Assembly (NCBI RefSeq): GCF_000165485.1 | Contig: NC_014623.1 | Coordinates: 763,501-827,500 of the forward strand | DNA: 64,000 nucleotides | Direction: 5' to 3' | From: Stigmatella aurantiaca DW4/3-1 | Lineage (GTDB): Bacteria; Myxococcota; Myxococcia; Myxococcales; Myxococcaceae | In this document: piece after piece, positions 8,785 through 16,765 of the stretch | How the letters are laid out: every line of letters starts with the position of its first letter | How positions within the stretch are numbered: position 1 is the stretch's first letter | The notes under the pieces: generated by a model | What the model saw: only the letters and a program-made list of their open reading frames with translations | What the model was told of the DNA's origin: nothing | The model's database searches: none | Program-made: the position numbers and the translations under genes

Positions 8785-8826
8785 CCTGCTCCTCCGTCCC
8801 CCCGGCGTCAGGGGGTGGGGAGCAGG
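8785..8826. terminator. Inverted repeat between convergent genes, likely bidirectional terminator
   Basis: The arms CCTGCTCC (8785-8792) and GGAGCAGG (8819-8826) are perfect complements, with additional C-run and G-run pairing inside. The repeat lies where the STAS-like gene (+) and the helicase (-) converge, and its right arm extends into the end of the helicase gene. There is no strong T-run on either side. Confidence 0.5.
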
Positions 8827-10910
8827 CGGGAGCGGAGCCCCGAGGAGACGACCCACAGCTGGTGGGACGTGCGGGTGATGGCCACGTGGAGCTTGCGCCG
8901 GGACTCGTCCGTCTGAGGCCAGGCGCGCGCCGTGGCATCCGGGAGGATGACGTAGTCGAACTCGAGCCCCTTGATGCTCTCCACGTCCGTCACGTCCACG
9001 CCGGGCTCGAACGTGAAGCCACCGTCCAGGACGAGCCGCACGGCGGACATGTCATTCACCACCTTATAGAAGGAGCGCGCCGCCTCCGGGGTGCTGGCGA
9101 TGACGGCCACCGAAGCCCGCGGCTCCCGGTCGAGCAGGTCCTTCAGCGCATCCCGTACGAACAGCCACGCCTGGGCCTCTTCCGGGAAGTGGTGGAAGCC
9201 CACCGGTACGCCCTCGCGCCCCATGCGCGGGGGCGCCTCGGGGGCGAGCGGGCCGAGCACGTGCCGCGCCAACTCGATGACGGGACGGGGGCAGCGGTAG
9301 GACACCGAGAGCCGCACGGTGGCCGCGTCCTGGATGCCCAGCTCCGCCAGGGCCGCGGGCCAGCCCGCGAAGCTGGAGGTGGTCTGCTGCATCTCATCGC
9401 CCGCGAGCGTGCAACTGCGCGTCTTGCCGAGCTGGCGGCCCATCACGGACAGCTCGAAGAGCGAGAAGTCCTCCGCCTCGTCGATGACGGCGTGGGCCAG
9501 CGGGTCCAGGCCCAGGTGGCCGTGGCGGGCCTTGAGGAAGAGCAGCAGCGGCAGGTCCTCCACGTCCACGGTGTTCGCCAGCGAGTCCGGCGTGGAGTCC
9601 TCGATGGCGAGCCCGTCCACGGTCTTCATGGCCTCCGGATCGAACCCCTCGAACTCCCGGGCAAGGGGCGTGGCCAACTGGAGCATCGTGTGGCGCACGG
9701 TGTCCTCGATGGCGGGCCAGGGCACGTCTTCCTTGGAGGACGTGACGACCTCCTCGAGCAGGGTCCGGTCGGTGAGCAGCTCCGCGAGCTTGCGGCGCAG
9801 CCGCTTGAAGCTGGGGTCCGTCAGCTTCTTCTTGCCGAGCCGTTTCTCCAGCACGGGCCGCAGCGCCGGGTGGCGCTTGAGCTTCGAGGTGAGGGCGGGC
9901 TTGTCCGGTGACAGCGCGATGGACTTCAGCCCGAACGCGGCACAGGCCGAGGCATAGGCCCACGCATCCAGCGTCTCCACGGAGACGTTGCGCAGCTCCA
10001 GCGGCGCGAGCAGGCGCCGGGACAGCCGCGCCAGCCCCTCCTCGGGCACCACCACCTTCATGCGGGAGGGGGCCGAGGCGGCGCGCAAGTCGAACGTCAG
10101 CTTCGCCAGCCGGTGCAGGGCCACCGTCGTCTTGCCGCTGCCAGCGCTGCCCAGCACGAGCAGGGGCTTGTCCACGCCCGTCTGGAGCGCCTCGAACTGC
10201 TCGGCGTCGAGTTGCGCGGTGATATCGAACCGGGCCGCGCGCCCCGCCTCGCCGCTGCCGGTGCCCAGGCTGCCGGCGCGCACCGCCGTCCCCGCGCCCC
10301 CCGCGAGGGAGGACGTGGCCAGGGCGCTCACTTCGTGCCACTCGCCGTTGGGGACGCGCTCGAGGTGGAGCGTGCCCGCGCGGATGCGGGTGAGCACCCC
10401 CCGCTCGATGACCACCAGCCGCCGGGCCTCCACCACCCCCTCGGACAGCCGCTCGCCGAACCACTCCTCGTAGTCGTCGCCCTCCGCGTATCCATAGAAG
10501 ACGCGCGCCACGGGGGCGAATCGCCAGTCGATGATGCGCACGCCGCTGGCCGCATGGGTGAAGGTGGTCCGCCCCAGCAGGTACTCGTTCGAGCCGCCCT
10601 CGTGCTTGCGCAGCCGCAGGTGCGCGAAGTACGGCGTGTGGGGCTCGGGCAACTGGGCGGTGTCCTTGCGTTCCAGGATGGCGCGCTCGGTGTCCATCTG
10701 CTGGAACAGCGCGGGCAGGTCGCTCTCCACGGCGGTGCTCGCCTCGTCGCGCAGGCCGGTGAGCCGCGCCAGTGCCTCACTCCGGCCCCGCTCCCGGCCG
10801 GCCTGCTGGCGCGTGGCCTCGATGGCCTCGAGCACCCGCTTCAGCAAGGCCTCCTCCTCGGCGATGAGGGCCCGCGCCTGCTCGCTGAGGCCTCCGGTCG
10901 GCTCGTTCAT
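8808..10910 (-). CDS. HelD-like superfamily 1 (UvrD-type) helicase
   Basis: This 700-aa protein has a long N-terminal helical arm followed by a HelD-like region (PYFAHLRLR, YLLGRTTF, VRIIDWRFAPVA at about 93-135). The SF1 ATPase core follows, with Walker A GSAGSGKTT (~254-262), a VIDEAEDFSLFE Walker B-like motif, SYRCPRP (motif IV region) and VAITRTSHQLWVV near the C-terminus. HelD proteins bind RNA polymerase and recycle stalled complexes; the IIDWRFAPVA segment resembles the family 'IVDWRAP'. A stand-alone UvrD-like DNA helicase is the alternative. Confidence 0.82.
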   Translation of the reverse strand: MNEPTGGLSEQARALIAEEEALLKRVLEAIEATRQQAGRERGRSEALARLTGLRDEASTAVESDLPALFQQMDTERAILERKDTAQLPEPHTPYFAHLRLRKHEGGSNEYLLGRTTFTHAASGVRIIDWRFAPVARVFYGYAEGDDYEEWFGERLSEGVVEARRLVVIERGVLTRIRAGTLHLERVPNGEWHEVSALATSSLAGGAGTAVRAGSLGTGSGEAGRAARFDITAQLDAEQFEALQTGVDKPLLVLGSAGSGKTTVALHRLAKLTFDLRAASAPSRMKVVVPEEGLARLSRRLLAPLELRNVSVETLDAWAYASACAAFGLKSIALSPDKPALTSKLKRHPALRPVLEKRLGKKKLTDPSFKRLRRKLAELLTDRTLLEEVVTSSKEDVPWPAIEDTVRHTMLQLATPLAREFEGFDPEAMKTVDGLAIEDSTPDSLANTVDVEDLPLLLFLKARHGHLGLDPLAHAVIDEAEDFSLFELSVMGRQLGKTRSCTLAGDEMQQTTSSFAGWPAALAELGIQDAATVRLSVSYRCPRPVIELARHVLGPLAPEAPPRMGREGVPVGFHHFPEEAQAWLFVRDALKDLLDREPRASVAVIASTPEAARSFYKVVNDMSAVRLVLDGGFTFEPGVDVTDVESIKGLEFDYVILPDATARAWPQTDESRRKLHVAITRTSHQLWVVSSGLRSRLLPTP

Positions 10911-11034
10911 GGGCGCTGAAGGTGACGCCCGCGGCGCAAATGGTCAACCCCTTGGATTTCCAGGAGGATTTGCTAATTTGGAGTCCCGCGGATCCATTCT
11001 TGCCCCAGGCCGCACCTCAAGGCACGGTCGGATC

Positions 11035-13308
11035 ATGGCCGCTTCCCTTGTGTACCGCCGCCATGGCGGTTCCCTCCAAGTCGACATCCCCCACTTCGAC
11101 GCCCTCGTCGAGGCCGTCCGCATTCCCGAGACGCAGTGGATCGCCACCGCGTGCCCCATCGAGGGGCTGCACTGCGATCCGCGCTTCCTGACGTTGCTGG
11201 ACCTGGATGGCAATGCGCGCATCCGCGTGGCGGAGCTGCGGGCGGCCGTGGACTACACGGCGAAGCTCCTCCAGTCGCGCAAGGGGGCGGATGCCAAGAG
11301 CGACGTGCTGGAGCTGGATGCGCTCTCGGCCGAGGGGGACAAGCTGAAGGCCGCGGCCCTGCGGGTGCTCGGGGTGCTGAAGGCCACCGACATGGGGCGC
11401 ATCTCCCTGGAGCAGGTGCTCGCCAGTGCGCCGGTGCTGCGCAAGGCGGGCGTCAACGGGGACGGCATCGTCGAGCCCGCGTTCCTTCCGGAGGCGGTGC
11501 GGCCCCTGTCCACGCGCATCATGGCCTCCTTCCCGGAGGTGAAGAACCGCGCGGAGCAGCCCGGCATCGACGTGGCCATGCTCCATCGCTTCCGCGTGGA
11601 GCGGGCCGCGTTCCTGGCGCACCAGGGAACGAAGAACGCCGTCCACGTGTGGGGCGAGGCGAGCCTGGGGTATGCCCAGCGCATCCGCGAGGTGAAGCCG
11701 CTGCTGGATGGGTACTTCCTGCAGTGCCGCCTGGTGGCGGCCCAGCCGGATGCCGCCGCGAGCCTCAAGCTGCCCGTGAGCCGGGTCGAGGGGGCGCTGG
11801 GCGACACCGCCGCGCTGGAGAAGGCCGCGGCGCTGCTGCCCATCGCCGGGGCGAACCCGGCGGGGGTGCTCACCTGGTCCCGGCTCTACCGGGGCCCGGC
11901 CTTCGAGGTCCTGGAGGCGTTTCGCAAGGAGGTGCTCGTCCCCACGTTGGGCGCGGCGGAGATGCTGAGTGACGCGGAGTGGAGGACGCTGTCCGCCCAG
12001 GCGGACGCCGTGCTGGCCTGGCAGGCCACGTTCGATGCCAGCCCCGTGCGGGGCATGCTGGCCGAGTTGCCTTCGCTGGCCGAGGCGGACCTGGACACGA
12101 TCGAGGCGGCGAGCAAGGCGGACCTGGCGCTCAAGGAGGAACTGGATGCCATCACCGAGCTGGAGCGGCTCATTCTCTACCAGCGGTGGCTGCTGACGTT
12201 CGCCAACAACTTCATCAGCATGCCGGACCTGTACACCGCGAAGCGGCACGCGCTGTATGAGCAGGGGACGCTCATCCTCGGCGGGCGCAAGTACACGCTG
12301 GCGGTGCTCGTGCGCGCGCACGAGGAGCACGCGGCCCTCACCTCCCAGGGCACCACCTGCATCCTCTACGTCAAGGTGGCGCCCAAGGACGGGGCCGCCG
12401 GCTACGAGGTGGCCGTGCCCGTCACGCGGGGCCGCAGCACCCACCTAGAGGTGGGCAAGCGCGGCATCTTCCATGACGTGAAGGGCCAGGAGCACGACGC
12501 CATCGTCACCCAGGTGGTCCGTCAGCCCGTCTCCTTGTGGGAGGCGATGACGATGCCCTTCCAGCGCATTGGCCGCTTCATCACCTCGAAGGTGGAGGCG
12601 CTGGCGGCCTCGGGGGACAAGGCCTTCGATGAGCAACTGGAGAAGGGCTATACCCATACCGTCCAGGCCGGTGCCGTGGCGGCCGCCGTGCCCGCCGCCC
12701 CTGCCGCGGCGCCCGCCACGCCTGCTCCCGCGGCGGGGGCTCCCGGGGGACTCGGGGGGCTCATCGTCGCGGGAGGCATCGCGTTCGCGGCGCTCGGCTC
12801 GGCGCTGGCCTTCATCGTGGCGCAGGTCCGGTCGCTCTCGCTGGGGGATGTCTTCTCGGCGGTCATCATCATCGCCAGCATCGTCATGCTGCCGTCGGGA
12901 CTGCTCGGGTGGCTGAAGCTGCGCAACCGCAACCTGGCGCTGCTGCTGGAGGGCTCGGGGTGGGCGCTCAACGACCGGTTGATGCTCACGCGGGAGTTGG
13001 CCACGCTCATCACCCGGAAGCCCCGGCTGCCCCAGGGCGCCACCATCGACCACACCGACAACCTCCGCTCGAGCCTGGAGCGCATCCGGGGCGAGGAGGA
13101 CGAGAGGGACACGGAAGCGGAGGTGCCAGGGAGCGTGAAGCTCCTGGTGGTGCTGTTCATCGTCTTCGCGCTGCTCTGGCAGTTCCGCGCGCCCATCGCC
13201 CGCCTGGCGTGTGGCCGGGAGTGGCTGTCGGGCACCACGTGCGGTGCGCTGCTGCCCTCGGTGGAAGATCCATCCATGACGCAACGCATTGCTCCACCCA
13301 CGCCGTGA
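11035..13308 (+). CDS. Large membrane protein with EF-hand-like loop, unknown function
   Basis: This is a 757-aa protein of a family I do not recognise by function. Near the N-terminus an EF-hand-like loop is readable at 56-67 (DLDGNARIRVAE), and a second Asn/Asp-Gly loop (NGDGIVEP) lies around 144-151. The middle is soluble and helical. An Ala/Pro-rich linker at about 545-570 precedes hydrophobic segments near 575-600 and 605-630 and a last one near 702-720, so it is probably an inner-membrane protein with a large soluble N-terminal domain. The ATG at 11035 is chosen because the residues upstream are low-complexity Arg/Ser and overlap the helicase gene. Confidence 0.75.
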   Translation: MAASLVYRRHGGSLQVDIPHFDALVEAVRIPETQWIATACPIEGLHCDPRFLTLLDLDGNARIRVAELRAAVDYTAKLLQSRKGADAKSDVLELDALSAEGDKLKAAALRVLGVLKATDMGRISLEQVLASAPVLRKAGVNGDGIVEPAFLPEAVRPLSTRIMASFPEVKNRAEQPGIDVAMLHRFRVERAAFLAHQGTKNAVHVWGEASLGYAQRIREVKPLLDGYFLQCRLVAAQPDAAASLKLPVSRVEGALGDTAALEKAAALLPIAGANPAGVLTWSRLYRGPAFEVLEAFRKEVLVPTLGAAEMLSDAEWRTLSAQADAVLAWQATFDASPVRGMLAELPSLAEADLDTIEAASKADLALKEELDAITELERLILYQRWLLTFANNFISMPDLYTAKRHALYEQGTLILGGRKYTLAVLVRAHEEHAALTSQGTTCILYVKVAPKDGAAGYEVAVPVTRGRSTHLEVGKRGIFHDVKGQEHDAIVTQVVRQPVSLWEAMTMPFQRIGRFITSKVEALAASGDKAFDEQLEKGYTHTVQAGAVAAAVPAAPAAAPATPAPAAGAPGGLGGLIVAGGIAFAALGSALAFIVAQVRSLSLGDVFSAVIIIASIVMLPSGLLGWLKLRNRNLALLLEGSGWALNDRLMLTRELATLITRKPRLPQGATIDHTDNLRSSLERIRGEEDERDTEAEVPGSVKLLVVLFIVFALLWQFRAPIARLACGREWLSGTTCGALLPSVEDPSMTQRIAPPTP

Positions 13309-13419
13309 CGCGTCAGGTCATTCCTGGAAACGCGCAAAAAGCGCCTGAGCGGAGAAAATGATTTAACCCGAAAAGCAGGTGGTTTACCTCTCTACCCCGA
13401 TTTCAGCGGGAGGTGAGCC

Positions 13420-13488
13420 GTGGGCGATCGGGTGATCAAGGTGCGTGGCTCGGGCGCCTTCACAGGCAGGGTGATGAATTTGAGCTGA
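13420..13488 (+). CDS. Candidate 22-aa small protein
   Basis: A GTG-started frame of 22 codons encodes a basic peptide (VGDRVIKVRGSGAFTGRVMN plus LS). It has a well-placed GGGAGG site at 13409-13413, about 6 nt before the start. Directly after the stop lie a perfect 9-bp hairpin and a strong intrinsic terminator. No long gene on the same strand follows, so this looks like a small independent transcription unit: either a small protein or an mRNA-like small RNA. Coding is plausible but unproven. Confidence 0.35.
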   Translation: MGDRVIKVRGSGAFTGRVMNLS

Positions 13489-13494
13489 GGAGGA

Positions 13495-13520
13495 GACGCG
13501 GTGGCTGCTTGCACCGCGTC
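13495..13520 (+). other. Perfect 9-bp hairpin after the 22-codon ORF
   Basis: GACGCGGTG (13495-13503) pairs perfectly with CACCGCGTC (13512-13520) around an 8-nt loop (GCTGCTTG). It lies between the small ORF stop and the terminator stem. It may be a structural element of a small RNA. Confidence 0.5.
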
Positions 13521-13522
13521 AG

Positions 13523-13563
13523 GAGGGGCCGGCCATCGGGGGATGGGCCGGCCCCTCTTTTTT
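13523..13563 (+). terminator. Strong Rho-independent terminator
   Basis: GAGGGGCCGGCCATC (13523-13537) pairs with GATGGGCCGGCCCCTC (13542-13557) with one bulged G, followed immediately by six T residues (13558-13563). It is the clearest intrinsic terminator in the window. It closes a transcription unit containing the 22-codon ORF, and possibly read-through from the membrane-protein gene at 11035-13308. Confidence 0.85.
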
Positions 13564-13564
13564 G

Positions 13565-13771
13565 TCACCGGCCGAGCGCTTGGCGCGCGTTTTGACGGCC
13601 CGTCTGGCGATCCTCGCGGGCATTCTGGCGGCCCTCCTGCTTGTCTTGGCGCGCGCCCTGGCGGCCTTCGCGCAGCTCCTGCCGGGCCTCCTGACGAGGC
13701 GTCCCGGCCAGGGCCAGGGTGGACAGGGTCAGCGAGGCCAGCAGGGTCCAGCGAATCGAGCGGTGGCTCAT
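13565..13771 (-). CDS. Small secreted Arg/Gln/Glu-rich repeat protein
   Basis: This 68-aa precursor has a clear signal peptide (about 1-22, ending ALA). The mature part is almost entirely R, Q, E, A, G, N, D and K in a repetitive pattern (REGRQGARQDKQEGRQNARE), which suggests a single charged helix. There are no catalytic motifs or cysteines. The ATG at 13771 begins the signal peptide; 14 further codons upstream would break the signal and are rejected. Its stop falls just beyond the opposite-strand terminator. Function unknown. Confidence 0.6.
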   Translation of the reverse strand: MSHRSIRWTLLASLTLSTLALAGTPRQEARQELREGRQGARQDKQEGRQNAREDRQTGRQNARQALGR

Positions 13772-13972
13772 GAGGTGTTCTCCGAGGAGTGACGTGACTT
13801 CTTCTCTCATCACAAAGAGGGCCGAGAAGTTTCAGCGCACGTCAGCGCTCACGGGGCAGGCCGGGTTCCCCCGGAGTTCGGAATTCTTTGCATCATTTTT
13901 CACCTCACCGGCTCACCTCCTGGCGGGGAGCCGTGAACGTCCCCGAAGGCGCACTCGAACAAGGAGCGATGA

Positions 13973-14419
13973 GTGGACTCTGGAACCAAGTGGCTGCGGG
14001 CGGTCGTGCTGATGTCCTCGGGCCTGGCGTTGACGGCTTGTGGTGGAGCGGTGACAGAAGAGGACTCAGCGGCGATGGAGGCCGAGACGCTGGCCACGTC
14101 GGAAGCGGCCCTGGGCTCCTGTGCGGGCTGGTCCGAGTGGTACTTCTCAGGCCCTGGCTACTGCGGCTCCCATAGCACCTGTGGCTTCACCTGGAGCTGC
14201 GACTACCTCCTGCACGGAGGCGAGAGGAGCCCCACGGCCGCGGGCAGTGACATGGAGAAGCTGGCGTACTACTGCGATGACGGCTCGCTGGCCTACAAGA
14301 TCTACAATCCGGCCACCTTCGACACGCAGGAAAGTTACCGCGCGTGCTTCGACCAGTACGGCAACTACACGCATACCGAGTACCAGTACCGGTACTCGAA
14401 GAGTGCCTGCGGCTGCTGA
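13973..14419 (+). CDS. Small cysteine-rich lipoprotein
   Basis: This 148-aa protein starts at a GTG with AAGGAG six bases upstream (13961-13966). The signal peptide ends in a lipobox (LALTACGG). The mature region begins acidic, then is aromatic- and cysteine-rich (CAGWSEWY, GYCGSHSTCGFTWSCDY, ending SACGC), consistent with disulphide bonding at the cell surface. I do not recognise a family. An ATG at 13969 is in another frame and does not lead into this protein. Confidence 0.7.
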   Translation: MDSGTKWLRAVVLMSSGLALTACGGAVTEEDSAAMEAETLATSEAALGSCAGWSEWYFSGPGYCGSHSTCGFTWSCDYLLHGGERSPTAAGSDMEKLAYYCDDGSLAYKIYNPATFDTQESYRACFDQYGNYTHTEYQYRYSKSACGC

Positions 14420-14646
14420 GCCATCCCCCTCAGCGCTGACAGCCCGGGCGGGTCCGGGGCCTCCGAAGGCAGGTCCCGCCCTGCGGTCAACGCGGCGGCG
14501 CGTGAACGCACAGCAGCGCACATGTTTCTGCACAGGCGGGAACGCGTGCGCATCGAGCGCCCGCAACGATTTCGCAGAGACGGGGTTTCGAGTCATCGCG
14601 GCAGCCAAACGCGGCTGTGCCGATGCTCAGACAGGAAACCAACGCC

Positions 14647-15507
14647 ATGATGCGGATCCGTTCTCGTTTTTTGGGTGCAGTTGTTTGCTCTTCTCTTCTC
14701 ATGGGCAGCGTGGGCTGCGGCGATGACGCCTCCTCCAGCGAGGAAGAGCTCGCCGTGGGAGAGGCCACGGCGGCCCTGACCAGCTCCGAGGAGGACGGCG
14801 ATGCGGGCGCGGAGGACTCGGTGGGCTACGCGACCGATGCGGAGCTGACGGCCGCCGCGGAAGAGGAGGCGGAGGGCATCCAGCCGGTCCCCGAGGATGC
14901 GGGCAGCGTGTGCGACTTCGAGGCGAAGAAGCAGCAGGTGCGTGACGAGTACGACGCCGATGGGGATGGGAGCCTGAGCCGGAGCGAGCTGGCCGCGTTG
15001 CGGAAGGATCTCGATTTCACGCCGCTGCGTCCGCGCTTCGCGCGCTTCGCGTGGCGTCTGCGCACGAGCGCCTTCCTGCGCATCCGCTGGGTGTTCGACG
15101 AGAACGGGGACCGGCGCTTGTCGGAGGAGGAGCGCGCGGCGCTCGTGGACACCTTCGAGGCACGCTGCACCCGGCTGCGCCAGCAGGCCCTCGCGGCCTT
15201 TGACGCGAATGGCGATGGCACGCTGGATGCGTCCGAGCGGGAGACCGCGCGCCAGGCGGCCCGTGCGCGGCTCGTGGCGAAGTACCAGGAGGTGCTGGCC
15301 GAGTACGACAACAACGGCAATGGCACGCTCGATACCGCCGAGCGGGCGCAACTGCGCGCGGATCTCCTCACGCGGGCCCGGGTCCGGCGCGCGGCGGTCT
15401 TCGCGCAGTACGATACGAACGACGATGGCATGCTGAGCGCCGAGGAGAAGCAGGCGCTCGCGGACGCCATCCGCCAGCGCATCGAGGAAGGCCGCTCGGC
15501 CAACTAA
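14647..15507 (+). CDS. EF-hand repeat lipoprotein
   Basis: A lipoprotein of about 286 aa with lipobox MGSVGC and an acidic linker rich in Glu, Ala and Ser. Calcium-binding loops of EF-hand type follow at regular spacing: DADGDGSLSRSE, DENGDRRLSEEE, DANGDGTLDASE, DNNGNGTLDTAE and DTNDDGMLSAEE. These are five canonical DxDxDGxxxxxE-like loops separated by helices. It is likely a surface or periplasmic calcium sensor or buffer; no catalytic domain is fused. ATG 14647 is chosen because it starts the signal peptide. Confidence 0.88.
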   Translation: MMRIRSRFLGAVVCSSLLMGSVGCGDDASSSEEELAVGEATAALTSSEEDGDAGAEDSVGYATDAELTAAAEEEAEGIQPVPEDAGSVCDFEAKKQQVRDEYDADGDGSLSRSELAALRKDLDFTPLRPRFARFAWRLRTSAFLRIRWVFDENGDRRLSEEERAALVDTFEARCTRLRQQALAAFDANGDGTLDASERETARQAARARLVAKYQEVLAEYDNNGNGTLDTAERAQLRADLLTRARVRRAAVFAQYDTNDDGMLSAEEKQALADAIRQRIEEGRSAN

Positions 15508-15544
15508 TCCCCTCGGGGAAGAAGACCCCCTCGGTCCGTGGGCG

Positions 15545-16765
15545 TCATGGCTTTTGACTGAGCAGAGGGAGCCCTCCCAAGTGGGCTTCGATGCACCCGC
15601 GATAGGTGGAGCTGACTTGGCCGCGATGGTCCGCCCACGCGTCCATGCACTTCGTCACGAAGGTTTTCGCGAGACCCTCGAAGTCGACGTCGTGCCCTTG
15701 GGCCTTGAGGTATTTGTCCACGCGTCGAATGTGCCCCCAATCGATGCGCTCGGGCGAGCGTTCCTTCGCAAGAGGGAGTGCCAACTGATCGCCCGGAAGG
15801 TATTGGCGCACGCAGACGAAGTCGTAGGCAGGCGAGAGCCGGGCCCGGCGGCCGTCGGGGTAGACAAGGGACCAATTTTTCAGGTGCCCGTCCGTATTGC
15901 CTGACAGCAGCAGGAAGAGAACCCGGTGGAGGAACTCCTGGAGATCGCCAGGTCCACACAGGTCTCCGACGAGCCGTGCCAGCTGCTCCAAGCTCGCGCC
16001 TTGGTATTTCAAGTCCGGAGGCACTCCACGGATTTGCGCGAAGTCCTCTTGGTGAATGCGTGTCCCGTTGACGTGCCGATCATACCGCTCGATGGCGAAG
16101 ACGTTCTCCCCCAGCGCGGCGAATCGCGGATCGAGTGACTCGATGGTGCTGGCCGGAACGAGCTGGTGCTGTGGCACGGACAACCCGCAGCGTGCGGCCC
16201 ATTGCATGGTGAAGTGCTCGTTCTCCGGAAGCTCCGGGTAGACCGCCGAACCAAACTTGAGAATCCAGCGTCCACCTTGCCCACTGAATGGCAGGGTAAA
16301 CCGGCTGTCTTCGGAGCGGACCGCTGAGAACTTCAGTTGCACCCCGGCGAGCGAGAAGCGGAGGTCCGGCGAGGACGAGGAGGACTCACGTGGTGGCTCA
16401 TCGAAAGTCTTGGTCCCAGGAGGGGGAGCGGACGTGTTGCCAGAGCGTCGGACTCGCACGGCTCCTGGCAGATCCTCACCGAGGAACGCGAGCTTCGCGG
16501 TAGCATCCTCGGTTCCAAGCTGTGCTTGGATGATCTCATCCAGCGCTCCCTCCGGGAGGAGATTGGCGAAGAATGAGGGGAGCTGACCTGGATGAGCTGC
16601 CTGGCGGAAGAAGCGGTGGTGTCGGCGCTCTTCGAATTGTTGCCCAAGCACAGAGCGCTCGGAGTCCTCTGCATAGGCTTCGTCGAGCAAGAAGGATGCA
16701 ATGGAGGTCGCCTCCTCACGCAAGATTTTGCCGACGAGACGGTTCTCCAGGAAGACGTCGAGCAT
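15545..16765 (-). CDS. HipA-family Ser/Thr kinase
   Basis: This 406-aa protein carries the HipA N-terminal subdomain (about 1-110; PSFFANLLPEGALDE) and kinase core. Visible residues are a P-loop-like segment SLAGVQLKFSAVR (138-150), K170 in WILKFG, E181 in PENEH, HQEDFAQIRG (239-247), catalytic D292 in GNTDGHLKN and metal-binding D315 in SPAYDF. The kinase looks intact. No HipB-type HTH antitoxin lies adjacent. Instead its ATG overlaps the stop of a DUF262 gene by one base, so the two are coupled. HipA toxins phosphorylate translation factors; the target here is unknown. GC looks lower than neighbours by eye. Confidence 0.9.
   Translation of the reverse strand: MLDVFLENRLVGKILREEATSIASFLLDEAYAEDSERSVLGQQFEERRHHRFFRQAAHPGQLPSFFANLLPEGALDEIIQAQLGTEDATAKLAFLGEDLPGAVRVRRSGNTSAPPPGTKTFDEPPRESSSSSPDLRFSLAGVQLKFSAVRSEDSRFTLPFSGQGGRWILKFGSAVYPELPENEHFTMQWAARCGLSVPQHQLVPASTIESLDPRFAALGENVFAIERYDRHVNGTRIHQEDFAQIRGVPPDLKYQGASLEQLARLVGDLCGPGDLQEFLHRVLFLLLSGNTDGHLKNWSLVYPDGRRARLSPAYDFVCVRQYLPGDQLALPLAKERSPERIDWGHIRRVDKYLKAQGHDVDFEGLAKTFVTKCMDAWADHRGQVSSTYRGCIEAHLGGLPLLSQKP

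Noticed and set aside
13400-13563. tRNA or riboswitch
   Set aside because: The two hairpins do not form a cloverleaf, there is no CCA or T-loop consensus, and no gene follows on the same strand to be regulated.
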